Assembly: GCA_034698045.1 (NCBI GenBank)
Contig: JAQGAU010001037.1
Location: 1 to 21,869, forward strand
DNA from: Paramacrobiotus richtersi
Lineage: Eukaryota; Tardigrada; Eutardigrada; Parachela; Macrobiotidae
Reading direction: 5' to 3'
Length of the DNA stretch: 21,869 bases
The translations under genes were made by a program, and so were the position numbers. This document shows positions 1-9,429 of this stretch, one piece after another (within the stretch, counting starts at the first letter, position 1; the number at the start of each line of letters is the position of its first letter). The notes beneath the pieces are model-generated. The model had not been told where the DNA came from. It did no database searches and was given only the letters and a program-made list of their open reading frames with translations.

Positions 1-971
1 TCCTGGTCAACTGGCCGCACATATCACCGGATGAAGGATTTGCTGTAATTCCTGCCTTTATAATGCCCTCTCTAACTTCTTATCCGTACTTATTTGGTCT
101 TGGATGCATCCACATTCTGATACAGACGACTGTTTACAACTCAACAATTGAAACGGCCTTTGCATTTTTTAATATTATTATAGCAGGAATCGGCCTCTGC
201 TTCGCGCAAACGGAGAGGCGCGCGAGAAAAGCACTGAAGGACCCTAAGGTGAATGACGAGCAGCTAGCAATTTTGTTCGGTCATCACGAACAACTCGGAA
301 GGCTTGTGCTCCAGCTGGATTCAATAGTGTCGTATTATTACCTTGCGAAGTATAGTCAAAACCTAATGACGCTTATGTTGTTCGCAAGTATGTCGGAGTG
401 GACATCGGGAGTACATCAAGGGCTCGCGTTAACCATATCGTCGTTAACGTTAGAAACGTTGACATTGACCTTTGTCAGCGAGAAGGTACAGATTCAGCTA
501 ATGTTTCACGCGACGGTCGCCTGTAAGCAAACTAGTGTTATGTACTGTTAGTTTACTTTTTTTGACTAGGCGGACGCTATCATCCCGTTATTGTACGAGT
601 TTCTCAAACAAACGAATGACACCAAGCAGCAAAAAAAATCGTTCTTTTACATCAGCGAAATCCAGTCACGGCCGATAGGATTCACTATTGGCAAATTCTT
701 TCTGGTGAATCGACAGTTTCTTGCAACAGTAAGTCTGTTTTTGTCGTCTTTACCTATACGGACAAAGATTACGGCTTACAGTTTTAAACTAATGGCGCAC
801 TAACATAACAATCGATTTTTCCTGCAGTTAGTTGGAGTGATCAGTACTTATATGGTTCTGATATGGGAGCTGGATGACATGGGCATGTCTGCGGATAATA
901 TTGCTGCTTTTAGGGCAGTGTTTCGTGGAGAGTGTGGAAACTCATCATTGTCGTGCGGTATGCGAGTTTAA
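1..971 (+). CDS. Gustatory-receptor-like 7TM chemoreceptor, copy A (5' end outside window)
   Basis: Seen: three coding exons at 1-485 (partial), 570-728 and 828-971 (TAA), all joins in phase 0 with GT-AG introns of 84 and 99 bp. The reading starts inside the receptor at LVNWPHISPDEGF and passes through hydrophobic segments to FVSEK; exon 2 carries FTIGKFFLVNRQF and exon 3 LVGVISTYMVLIWEL. Family knowledge: this closing arrangement matches the insect gustatory receptor C-terminus, where TM7 ends in a GA-x-TTYxxxxxQF-type motif; these proteins are plasma-membrane ligand-gated channels for taste or chemical cues. Removing intron 1 restores the family spacing between TM6 and the VSEKADAI helix. 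The visible part has no stop or frameshift. The short tail CGNSSLSCGMRV is shared with the other copies. The first roughly 170 residues and the promoter lie left of the window. Ligand unknown. Confidence 0.85.
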
Positions 972-1162
972 CTTCGTGGAACCATTACAATGAACGTTAT
1001 TGGCAAGACCAGAACAGCACTGCGGTATCCGTACGTCTCACTTTTCGTCTCTTTGTGGTGTCGGTGGGAGGTTCTGCTGGGAAGTACTCAAGTTAGAATA
1101 GGGAATCAGGTCAAGTATTGGTGCTATAAGGTGCAACAAAATCGCAAGACCCCTTCAGTAAT

Positions 1163-1201
1163 ACTGTACATGTAGTATACATGTATACATGTATATGTAC
1201 T
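1163..1201. repeat. Palindromic ACATGTAT-rich simple repeat
   Basis: A run built from GTATAC and ACATGT units, including the perfect palindrome GTATACATGTATAC at 1175-1188. It lies in the duplicated 3' flank; the matching positions after the other two receptors lack the expansion, so it arose in this copy only. Confidence 0.7.
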
Positions 1202-1681
1202 CACGTATAACTCCTGAATTTTTTATTCCATTCTGGTTTCGCCAAAAATGTCCGATAAACTGCGAAGGCAGTGTATGTTGTGTCTTATTCTCCGTGATAT
1301 AATTTACCAAGGTTGGCAGATTGGCAAGCCGTCTACTAGAAACGTATGCAGTGGTTGTGCAACCGGTTTATGTAGAGCAGAAGACCGGGGCTCCATGGTT
1401 TCCACCATGAATTCCAGCAACAGAAGCCCATGAGTCCGATGAAATGACGCCAAATGGGTAAGATGCTTCGACTTTACAACAGAACATCAGCAAGATACTA
1501 ATTGTATACAGTTTACTGGACGAACGTACATTGTGTGGGATAGATACTCTGATTTTGACTACGCTGCTACAAATAGCTTTGCTGTTTTGTCAAAAACGCA
1601 TTCTTTGAAGTACTGTACAAGTCTCCTGAACGAGAATATAGGATGTGACATTCCTATCAGTGCACATCCTAAAGGAAGGTC

Positions 1682-1687
1682 TTTATT
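1682..1687 (-). terminator. Possible poly(A) signal of the p62 gene
   Basis: AATAAA on the minus strand about 330 bp beyond the p62 stop codon. It is the nearest canonical hexamer I noticed downstream of that gene; use is inferred only. Confidence 0.3.
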
Positions 1688-2014
1688 GTCTTTGTCCAAC
1701 AAAATGACAAGATTGATAACCATCTGTGGTTTTCAGATCGTTCGGTTTTTGACACACTTTTTTACAAAACTTATCTATCTACACAGACTACGCACACCAG
1801 CGTTGAACACAAGAAATATTTTCTGCAACACAGATATTCAAACTTCGAACCACACCCAAAACACTGGATTAGCTTGTTAAACTAATATGTAGGTAAAAAA
1901 ATGCATGCTAAGGAATATAAAGCATCAAATGTACTTGTGCACATACCGCAGGAATGTTAGCAGAAACTACCCTAACAGTAAGACCATGGCTGTATAAGAA
2001 CGCAGGAGATATCA

Positions 2015-3503
2015 TCACAGATTTTTTACACGCGAAACTAATTCCAGGAAATGCAGCGCACGCTGGGTGTCGTCGTTAAATTTCCGGCACAAATCTTGTA
2101 GAATACGGGCTTCCCTTGATCCACACATGCTTAAGATGTCGAAGCCATCATCCATTTCCTTCCCTAAAAAAATGCAACTGCCACATCTGACAAAAGTAGT
2201 GTTGACATACTGGAACAAAAGATTTTATCTTCGCCGACTTCGCGGCTGTCAAAGCGTATTCAACGGTACATCGCGCGGTAAACTGTAAAGTACCAAAAAT
2301 CAATGCGGCCTTACTCGTCAATAATGGACCGTGTGCTTGACCGTTTGGAACCGACAGCGGTTTTTCAGCCACGACCTTTTTTGTATCCACACGAGCAGAA
2401 GAACCCTCCAGCGTATCTTCCCGAGGACCTTGCCCTAGTTTCTGGAAAAGAAACCACAGCATCGAAATTGACGTATACTGAAACATAAGGACAAGTAGAC
2501 AACTGTATCTTACCGTAAGCTCCTGACTTCGAGGAGAACGTGCAGCCAGCATGTCGTGCTCGCAGTGTGTACCATTTCCCATGCATTTCTCGCACAGATC
2601 GTAATTCGGGCACTCCAAACATTTGTAGCGGGTCCCAGCCACTTCGCCCATGCAACTAGTGCACGACACATTCACATGAACAGTCTTGTTTTGGTCCGGT
2701 TGGGATAGGTTTTTGGCGGAACGTAGGTATATGCGCAAATACGGCTCTTTTGCAGTGTATAGTTGCGCATGACGCGCTAACTGCAGTTCCCGGTCTGATC
2801 CAACCACAACTAGTTCGCCCTCACTGTCTAAAACAATTTCTGGGTCAGGATACTGAATCGCTTTGAAGAAAGCTCTGAGGCAATAGCCCTTTCTGAAGTA
2901 ACGTGTATGATACAATGTACATACACCGAAAGATAACTAAGCAAGTGCACTCGCTGGCTGCGGGAACAGAATGACCGAAGCGAAGGAAGCACGTACATAA
3001 AAAAATACCTAGTGCGAGTATATTATTATTATTAGACAAAGAAACAAATAAAAGCAAAAAATTATAATTAATAAATAATAATGATAATAAATATAATGAT
3101 GATAAATAATACTGACCGACCGGCCTACCAAATGGACACACATCGAAATCCATTAGAGCCGAGTATTGAGGACCTTCGCTCCGCTTCGGTCGACGACTCG
3201 ACTACCAAATTACAAAATATATAAACTGAAACAAGCTCGCCTGTTAGAAATCAGCCTGGAGTCTTAGACGACCAACAATCACTTACACATAAATGAAAAT
3301 TATTACGATTATTTTATGCTGTCAATAAGACTACAGAATCCAGTCAAACCTTTACCTTTCGCAAACAGCCGAAAATTGTCACAACCAGTTAGTTCGCGAA
3401 CTCGTTTTTCGAACGGAGCATAGGCTGATGTCGGAGAACAGAAATGGCGAACTTCACCCTCAGGCTCTGTGTAGAGCTTTACACACACATTGACCTCCGA
3501 CAT
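2015..3503 (-). CDS. SQSTM1: Sequestosome-1/p62-like selective autophagy receptor (PB1-ZZ-UBA)
   Basis: Seen: four exons on the minus strand, 3503-3386 (or to 3356), 2872-2514, 2441-2315 and 2163-2015 (TGA); junction phases 1, 0 and 1 agree. The product is about 250 residues. PB1 domain at 1-90: basic face VCVKLY (K9) and an acidic OPCA-like loop DPEIVLDSEGEL (49-60), so both charged faces for polymerisation are present. ZZ zinc finger at 104-150 with ligands C110, C113, C124, C127, C133, C136, H142 and H145 (RYKCLECPNYDLC is diagnostic). After a linker of about 50 residues, 209-246 aligns with the p62 UBA domain (ILSM...FNDDTQRALHFLE). Known role: polymerising scaffold linking ubiquitinated cargo to Atg8 proteins. 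Vertebrate p62 is about 440 residues, so this one is compact, with no clear TRAF6 or KEAP1 motif. The exon 1 donor is ambiguous: 3386 fits PB1 spacing, 3356 fits the splice consensus better. Confidence 0.85.
3019..3112. repeat. AT-rich trinucleotide-like simple repeat in p62 intron 1
   Basis: Runs of ATT, AATA and ATGATA units in degenerate tandem array within intron 1 of the p62 gene. Low-complexity sequence with no coding capacity. Confidence 0.75.
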
Positions 3504-4829
3504 TTTTCGTACTTGAATAAAATTTCGACAGAATGTTACGGAATAACGGTCCAGTGATACAAAAAAATGAAAGCTCTTCGACTAGCAACAACAACAGTTA
3601 GCAACACTGTATAAGATGCTCCAACACGGACTGCTTGCTCCAGAATTCCGGAATATGACCGAATGGAACTTTGAAAGCCGCGGTTTGGCCTGAACTGCAA
3701 AGTGCAGTTTTAGTGTCAGTCACTATCAGGTACAGTGGAGGTAAGAGAGAACGGGCGAACTTGAACCTAAAACCGTGACTTCTAAAAGTATTAGGCTGAC
3801 TTTGACTCGATAAAACCAGACCGTTTGAAAAAAACCTTGTCTCGAAATCACAATCGCCACAGTTATGAAAATGAATTCATAATAGAAATCCGTTTGTAAG
3901 TGGGGCGCGATCCACTTGACCTTCATTCACCAAGAGAGATCGTTCCCGATTCGGCCCAGAAAATGGCGAGTGACTGACCAGCGACGAAACAATGGGCCAC
4001 TGACTCCTATCTTCGTATGAAAACTGCCTTTCCGTGTCTCAGCCTTACTTCCAGTTTTCAATAAGCTTATTATTTAAGGCTCTGTCTGCCTAGTTTCTCC
4101 GTAACAGTTTGGACAGTCCCCACGGTATCAGTGTGCCACGAGCAATCAGACCGAAATTCACCGAAATAAAATTTTGTCCAAGCGTTCGGTGCCAAGTCTT
4201 GATTTCACAGAAAATCGTTCGCTGCTTTGCTTCAGATAATGCACTGCAATATTCTGCGCGAAAAAAAACAGTTTTTTTCACTCTCTGCACGGGTAGAACT
4301 GCCGCAGTCTTGGGATTGAGTTTGTTACATCGACCATGCTGGAAATGCTGTTTTTTTACTCTTGAACATATTATTGTTTAGTATATGTTTACCATTTTAT
4401 TCCTGTTTCATGTTTACTACATGCCATGCTCATATTACTGTATGTACTCATGTCACAGCAAGGACTGGTGTGCATAATACCCCTGCAACAAGGGAGAGTT
4501 GCGCCGCAGTACGGGCACAGTGCCACTCTACCAGCCCCGTCAGTGGCGAACACAGTTTATTTACACAAACAAAAAATCTATATTTTGTTAAATACTGTAA
4601 TCAGAATTGTTCGCTATGATGCCTCTGATACCTGGTCGCATGTAATGGCGTATTCTTTGTATCAATATTTGTTCTAAACGATTGCTAGTTCTCATGTTTT
4701 TCTAGTCTAAAATACTTTCGTTTTTACATGACGACAGTATAGTGAGCGAGCAGTGTTAATTTGCCACTTTGTACAACCGTTAACTGTACAATAAAACAGT
4801 CCGGTTTTTTGCAGCCTCCTGTTGCCACT
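3504..4829. other. Intergenic region, no gene seen
   Basis: Lies upstream of the p62 start codon, so it should hold that gene's promoter, but I see no convincing core element. Short open frames on both strands (for example around 4090-4380 and 4362-4677) are not supported by composition, motif or partner exons. Confidence 0.5.
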
Positions 4830-5500
4830 TTCAATAATTTCACGCCCATAGCGATTCCGTATGTGATTCCTTATGCGGTAGCCTTATTTCTTGGTGTTGG
4901 TGCACCTAGGCTAAATATGGAAGAATGATAGATGTTTGATACAAATAGCTATGTTTGAAGTCTACATCTCGGCATTATGTAACAGACGTCATATGCTACC
5001 GGCAGAACCTTTAATTAGTTATGCGCGCGATATACGGCAAGACAGGAGCAAATACCAATGAACTGTCGTATGTTGTCTTGTCATCTTTGCTGACACAGAC
5101 GGAGCCCAACGGGGTGGAGATCTGTTTCAGAGTGATCTCCTTGAAATCATTAACATTAGCAGACGAGTGTTCAGATATTGCAGTAAGTCCAGAAATATTG
5201 CTTGAAAGATTTCGTTGAAAAAGTCAAAAGCCATAATGGGTCCTGCACTGCGAGTCGGATACCTAATGAAATGTCTAAAATTCCATTTTCTATTCTTGCG
5301 ATTGGGCGAATTTGGAGTTCTTCCTCTGCGGGACGGAAAACGATCAGAATTAGGCCGCGCAAAGAAAGTGCAGAATGATCTGGAGAATATGGGTGATCAT
5401 CCATATTGTTACCATCGTTGTCATTTCGACTGCCGGAGTTTACTTTCTGTTTAGTAACAGTGGTAACTCAAAAAGCAGTTCATTCGCGACAACGGCAATC
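4830..5500 (+). repeat. Duplicated block P, copy 1 (5' flank and start of B-type receptor)
   Basis: Matches 10560-11220 over its length with substitutions and small gaps: shared landmarks are TAGGCTAAATA, CTCGGCATTATG, GAAATCATTA, the AAGATTTCGTTGAAAA stretch before the ATG, and ATGGGTCCTGCACTGC at the start codon. The match begins well upstream of the coding start, so this is segmental duplication and not only coding conservation. Confidence 0.75.
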
Positions 5501-6864
5501 AGCTATGTTGGCGCAGTTCTGGGTAATGTCGTTTCCCCATGTCCTTATCTGCATCTCATTGTTTTGCACGAAGAAATCGTTAACGCTCTACATAAAGTTG
5601 ATCAGACCGCAATCAGTTATTTCACACAACGAACTAAAAAATATATGGCTGCCAGTACCATGATTATCTCCGGTACGACGTCCATCTGGTATCTATAGAA
5701 TGTATGGCAGGATGTACAAGTTTTAACAAACTGGCCAACGAATGAAGGGTTCGCTCTAATTCCCGGCTTGGTACCTTCTCTGGTGTCTCATCCATACTAA
5801 TTTCGTCTAGCTTGTATTCATGTCTTTATTCAGGGGACTGTTTACCAAGCCATATGTTATACGATCTTCATATGTTTGATCATTATTACAGCAACTATCG
5901 GTTTTTTGCTTTCCACACGTATTAAGAGCTGTGCAAGGCCTAGGGAAGCGTAGCAAGCGAAATAAAACCTGATCCACAAGTAATGGTTTCGTTGTCAGAT
6001 GACCACGCACAGCTTGGAAAAGCTGTTCTTCAGCTAGACGCCTGCATAGCGTTTTATTACTTTCTAAAATACAGCGAGAACTTGATATCGTTAGTGCTGA
6101 TTGCAAGTCTGCATACCTGGGCATTCGACCTGCTCAAGGGAGTTGCAGTCGCCATGTTGTGGTTAACCGCAGACACGTTATGATTTGACCTTTGTTAGCG
6201 ACGAGGTAAAGCTCCGGTTGTATTCGTGTGCCATGTGGCATCTGGCTACACTTACATTGGTATTCGCATTTATGCAGCTGACTTTTATGCTAATATTATT
6301 TGTGTTATCATATGTTTGACGACAATATAAACGAGATGCTCTTATTATTCCACAGGCGGACGCTATCTTCGAGTACTTTTACAAATTTCTGAAACGGTTG
6401 AATAACGCCAAGCAGCAAAAATTACTGTTTTTCTACATTGACAAACTGCAGTCACGACCGGTAGGATTCACCATTGGCCAATTCTTCCTGGTGAACCGAC
6501 AGTTTGTTGCGGCCGTAAGTCTTCACTTCCAGTCGTTGTGCAGTATGGTAGTAATTGCAGTAATGCCATGGAGTATCTTTGCCGGTTTGGACGGGGCCGT
6601 ATACTTCTAGTGTCTGAAAATTAATGTTCCCTTGATTTGCCCAAAATGTGACCAAGGACTATCTAACGGCTGACTGTATACTGCACCAATTTAACAAAGC
6701 ACTTGTATCCGCTGCAGTGTTTACTCTTGTTACAGTTGGTTGGAGCAGTCGTCAGTTACATAGTTCTGATGTGGGAGTTGTGAGATAAAGGATTGTCCCC
6801 GGATGATATTACGCTCATTGAAAATGTGGTTCGTGCGGAGTGTGGAAACTCATCGTTGTCGTGA
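5236..6864 (+). pseudogene. Gustatory-receptor-like pseudogene, B-type
   Basis: Seen: the same three-exon architecture as the intact receptors, exons about 5236-6205, 6356-6514 and 6736-6864. It starts MGPALRVGYLMKCLKFHFLF, parallel to the M(N/E)HE start of the intact copies. Exon 1 changes frame near 5365-5375, near 5935-5983 and near 6180, and carries in-frame stops TAG 5696, TAA 5798 and TAG 5951. Exon 2 (ADAIFEYFYKF to VNRQFVAA) is fully open with good splice sites. Exon 3 reads LVGAVVSYIVLMWEL and then meets TGA at 6781, directly after TM7, and a second TGA at 6862 where intact copies have Cys. The gene is a host chemoreceptor that has lost function. Sequence distance from both intact copies shows it belonged to a distinct subfamily before decay. 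The open state of exon 2 suggests relatively recent loss, or chance survival of a short exon. Confidence 0.85.
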
Positions 6865-7441
6865 GGTGCACATGTTAAGAAATCCACATGAACTCGCTCG
6901 TTTAAGTCTTCACTGGAAACGCGAATCTGACCAATACGAGGAAACGGCAGATCCACACAATTCTTCTCGGATGCGGGGTGTTGCTGTTGGAAAAGCTTGC
7001 ATACTGAAATTCGCTGGACTGTACCACTCGCAGACTTGGCCCCGGGATCCTCATATTGAAAATTCGAGTAACGAAACATTTTCATGTCAGTTCGTGGACA
7101 GGTGTTTGTAATCAAGTTTGCATTCGTTAAACGAGATATTGGAGCTGTGAAAAGGATAACAATGTTACTGAATACATTAACAAGACTAGGAGATATTAAT
7201 TGGTTATTAAATGAGACGTAAAGTAAAAATACCGATCTGCACGATCTGGCTTCTTCGCTCCAGGAAATCAGTGTCCGCCATCTGGACTTATTGCATAATA
7301 CTATTTGTCAAATCTTGTCTGACCGGTACCTCCCAAACAATGTTGTCTGGTCATATCAGTAGTAAAACAAGCCTACGTAACCAACACATACTGAGGCGGT
7401 TTTTGGTGTGTGACTAGCCTCGGTATAGGCATAGCTCAGTA

Positions 7442-7601
7442 CTGTACGCGATCGATGAAATGGCACGAAAATTTGCCCTACCGCATACAACACCCCAGCG
7501 GGACTGGCAGTGTGATGAGTGCTTATAGGCAGAGTAGGAATATTCGACGCGCATGTTGCCGAATACACTACTCTGCGTGCCATTTCAGCGATCGCGTACA
7601 G
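7442..7601. mobile_element. MITE-like insertion with 26-bp terminal inverted repeats
   Basis: Seen: the left end CTGTACGCGATCG at 7442 is repeated in reverse complement at the right end, finishing at 7601; the arms pair over 26 bp with one mismatch and continue as TGAAATGGCACG. Both sides are flanked by TA (7440-7441 and 7602-7603). The paralogous flank reads straight across as CCAGTATAATGC near 11390-11400, i.e. an empty site. There is no coding capacity, so it is non-autonomous. TA flanks are what Tc1/mariner-type elements leave; the superfamily is inferred from that alone. The empty paralogue has one extra TA relative to a simple target duplication, so the exact target is uncertain by two bases. 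Confidence 0.8.
7530..7575. repeat. Internal hairpin inside the MITE-like element
   Basis: CAGAGTAGGAATATTCG (7530-7546) pairs imperfectly with CGAATACACTACTCTG (7560-7575) around a 13-base loop. It lies next to the right terminal repeat and has no counterpart on the left side. Confidence 0.65.
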
Positions 7602-7933
7602 TAATGCACCGTGCCGGGTACTGACTTTCGGTGTCACCTTACCAACCACTATTATATTATCACAATAATTATTAGTGTCGGTTAAACATCGGGCGCTTTG
7701 TCAGCATTTTCACTGCTAGCAAACTTGTTCAAGAGGATCGCCGCTCGTACTCAGAGACACGAAGCACTGGAAAGAGTCCCGGAAGACAGCACTGCGCGGG
7801 AGTGAGATTACTATAACTTTTTCGAGCATGAAACACATAGTATGTATTACATACCGTATTGCGCTACATAACAATTTAGTCTAGTTCAGGTACATTAAGT
7901 GGAAGTCGAGGCCGAGGAATCCATACAACAAAA

Positions 7934-9429
7934 ATGAACCATGAGGTGATCCACGGATACTTAGCGAAGTGCACAAAGGTCCATCTCCTATTTTTACGAT
8001 TAGGAGGATTCGGATTTTTTCCTCTGCGGAACAAAAGCCAAACAACAGACGCAAAACCACGAAGGGATCATGCGTGGAGGAAGACAATATGCACATTGAT
8101 TTGGAAAATATGGGTGGTCATCCATATCGGTACCATCGTTGTATATCAAGCTGGCAGTTGTTACCAGCAGCTGGTTACCGGTCAATTGCAAGGGACGAGC
8201 AACTCATACACGCACAAAGTAATAACTTACATTTGCAACATGCTGATAAATATCGTTATAGTGAGTGCCATATTTCACCTAATTTATGGGTATGCGGATG
8301 TCATGAGAATTGTTCGTCAACCAGACGAAATTCTCGCTAACGATCTCACCCACCGAACAAAGAATAGTTTGATTGCATACACCATAACGTTGTCCGGTGT
8401 CGCAGCTCTCATCTTCTTATTGTACTTGTGGGGTCCTGTAGAACAAGTCCTATTCAATTGGCCGCACATACCGAACGAAGGATTTGCTGCAGTTCCAGCC
8501 TTTCTAGCGCCCTATGTAGTTTCTTATCCGTATTTATTTGGTCTTGGATGCATCTACATGCTGATAGAGATGACTGTTTACAACTTAACAATTCAAACGG
8601 CCTTTGCATTTTTCAACATTATTATAGCAGGAACCGGCCTTTGCTTTGCGCAAATTGAGAGGCGCGCGAGAAAGGCATTAAAGGATCTTAATTACGAGCT
8701 GCGAGACGAGAAGTTGAAGGTATTATTCGATCACCACGCACAACTTGGAAGGCTCGTGCTCAAACTGGACTCCAAAGTATCATATTACTACCTTGCGAAG
8801 TATAGTCAAAACCTAATGGCGCTCATGTTGTTCGCAACTATGTCCACTTGGTCACTGGAAATACGCAAAGTGCTCGCGTTTATCATATCGTCGTTAACAT
8901 TAGAAACGTTGACCTTGACCTTTGTCAGCGAGAAGGTACAGATTCGGCTGATGTTTCACGAAACGGCCGGCTGTAATATTTAAATTGCTGTTACTGACTT
9001 TGCTTTAACTTCTGACTAGGCGGACGCTATCATCCCGTTGCTGTACGAATTTGTCAAACAAACGAATGACAACAAACAACAAAAAAGGCTGTTCTTTTAC
9101 ATCAGTGAAATCCAGTCACGCCCGGTAGGGTTCACTGTTGGCAAATTCTTTCTGGTGAATCGGCAGCTTGTTGCAACAGTAAGTCTACAGAGGTATACTG
9201 TCGTAGTCTTCACGAACCAAAATTACAATTACAAACAATTGATGCGCTGTGACGTGCCATGTGTTACAAGTGATTCTTCTTGTAGCTAGTTGGAGCCATT
9301 AGTGCTTACATGGTTCTCATATCGGAACTGAATGACAAGGGCATGTCTGCGGATGATCTTGCTGCTGTTAGGACAATGCTTCGTGCTGAGTGTGGAAACT
9401 CATCTTCGTCGTGCGGTATGCGAGTTTAA
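7934..9429 (+). CDS. Gustatory-receptor-like 7TM chemoreceptor, copy D (complete)
   Basis: Seen: exons 7934-8935, 9020-9178 and 9286-9429 (TAA), phase 0 at both joins, introns 84 and 107 bp; 434 residues, a normal length for the family. Hydrophobic segments lie at about 52-73, 94-118, 145-166, 187-240 (a long double segment), 292-330 and 370-400. The stretch HHAQLGRLVLKLDSKVSYYY precedes TM5/6 as in gustatory receptors; exon 3 opens with LVGAISAYMVLISEL, the TM7 signature region. The ATG in ACAAAAATG is the first one and aligns with that of copy E. Expected to be a plasma-membrane ligand-gated cation channel in chemosensory cells, possibly multimeric; ligand unknown. It follows the B-type pseudogene in the same direction and is by eye close to copy E over its whole length. 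No breaks seen. Confidence 0.9.

Larger units (their letters stand above)
972..2014. other. Convergent intergenic region with duplicated receptor 3' flank
   Basis: The first part (about 972-1330) is non-coding DNA that matches the 3' flanks of the other two intact receptor genes at about 9430-9745 and 13186-13515, for example the shared GGGAATCAGGT and CACGTATAACTC stretches. The remainder, to the end of the p62 gene on the other strand, shows no gene I can support. The open frame 1533-1880 has no recognisable composition or motif. Confidence 0.6.
6865..7933. other. Intergenic region upstream of intact receptor D
   Basis: No gene seen in 6865-7294. From about 7295 to the ATG the sequence matches 11245-11712, the region upstream of receptor E (shared ACCGGTACCTC, CAATAATTATTAGTGTC, AACTTGTTCAAGAGGATCG, CCCGGAAGACAGCACTGCG), interrupted by the 160-bp insertion at 7442-7601. 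Retention of this block beside both intact genes makes it the best candidate for their promoter. The ATACAACAAAAATG start context is shared too. Confidence 0.6.

Noticed and set aside
1533-1880. 115-codon open frame on the + strand
   Set aside because: No recognisable motif, no partner exon, and it lies in the convergent gap between receptor A and p62, overlapping the likely p62 3' untranslated region.
4840-4900. Sequence reading like IPYVIPYAVALFLGVG, reminiscent of the receptor PYLFGLGC region
   Set aside because: The same stretch aligns with 10575-10640, where no such reading exists, so it is ordinary flank of the duplicated block and the likeness is chance.
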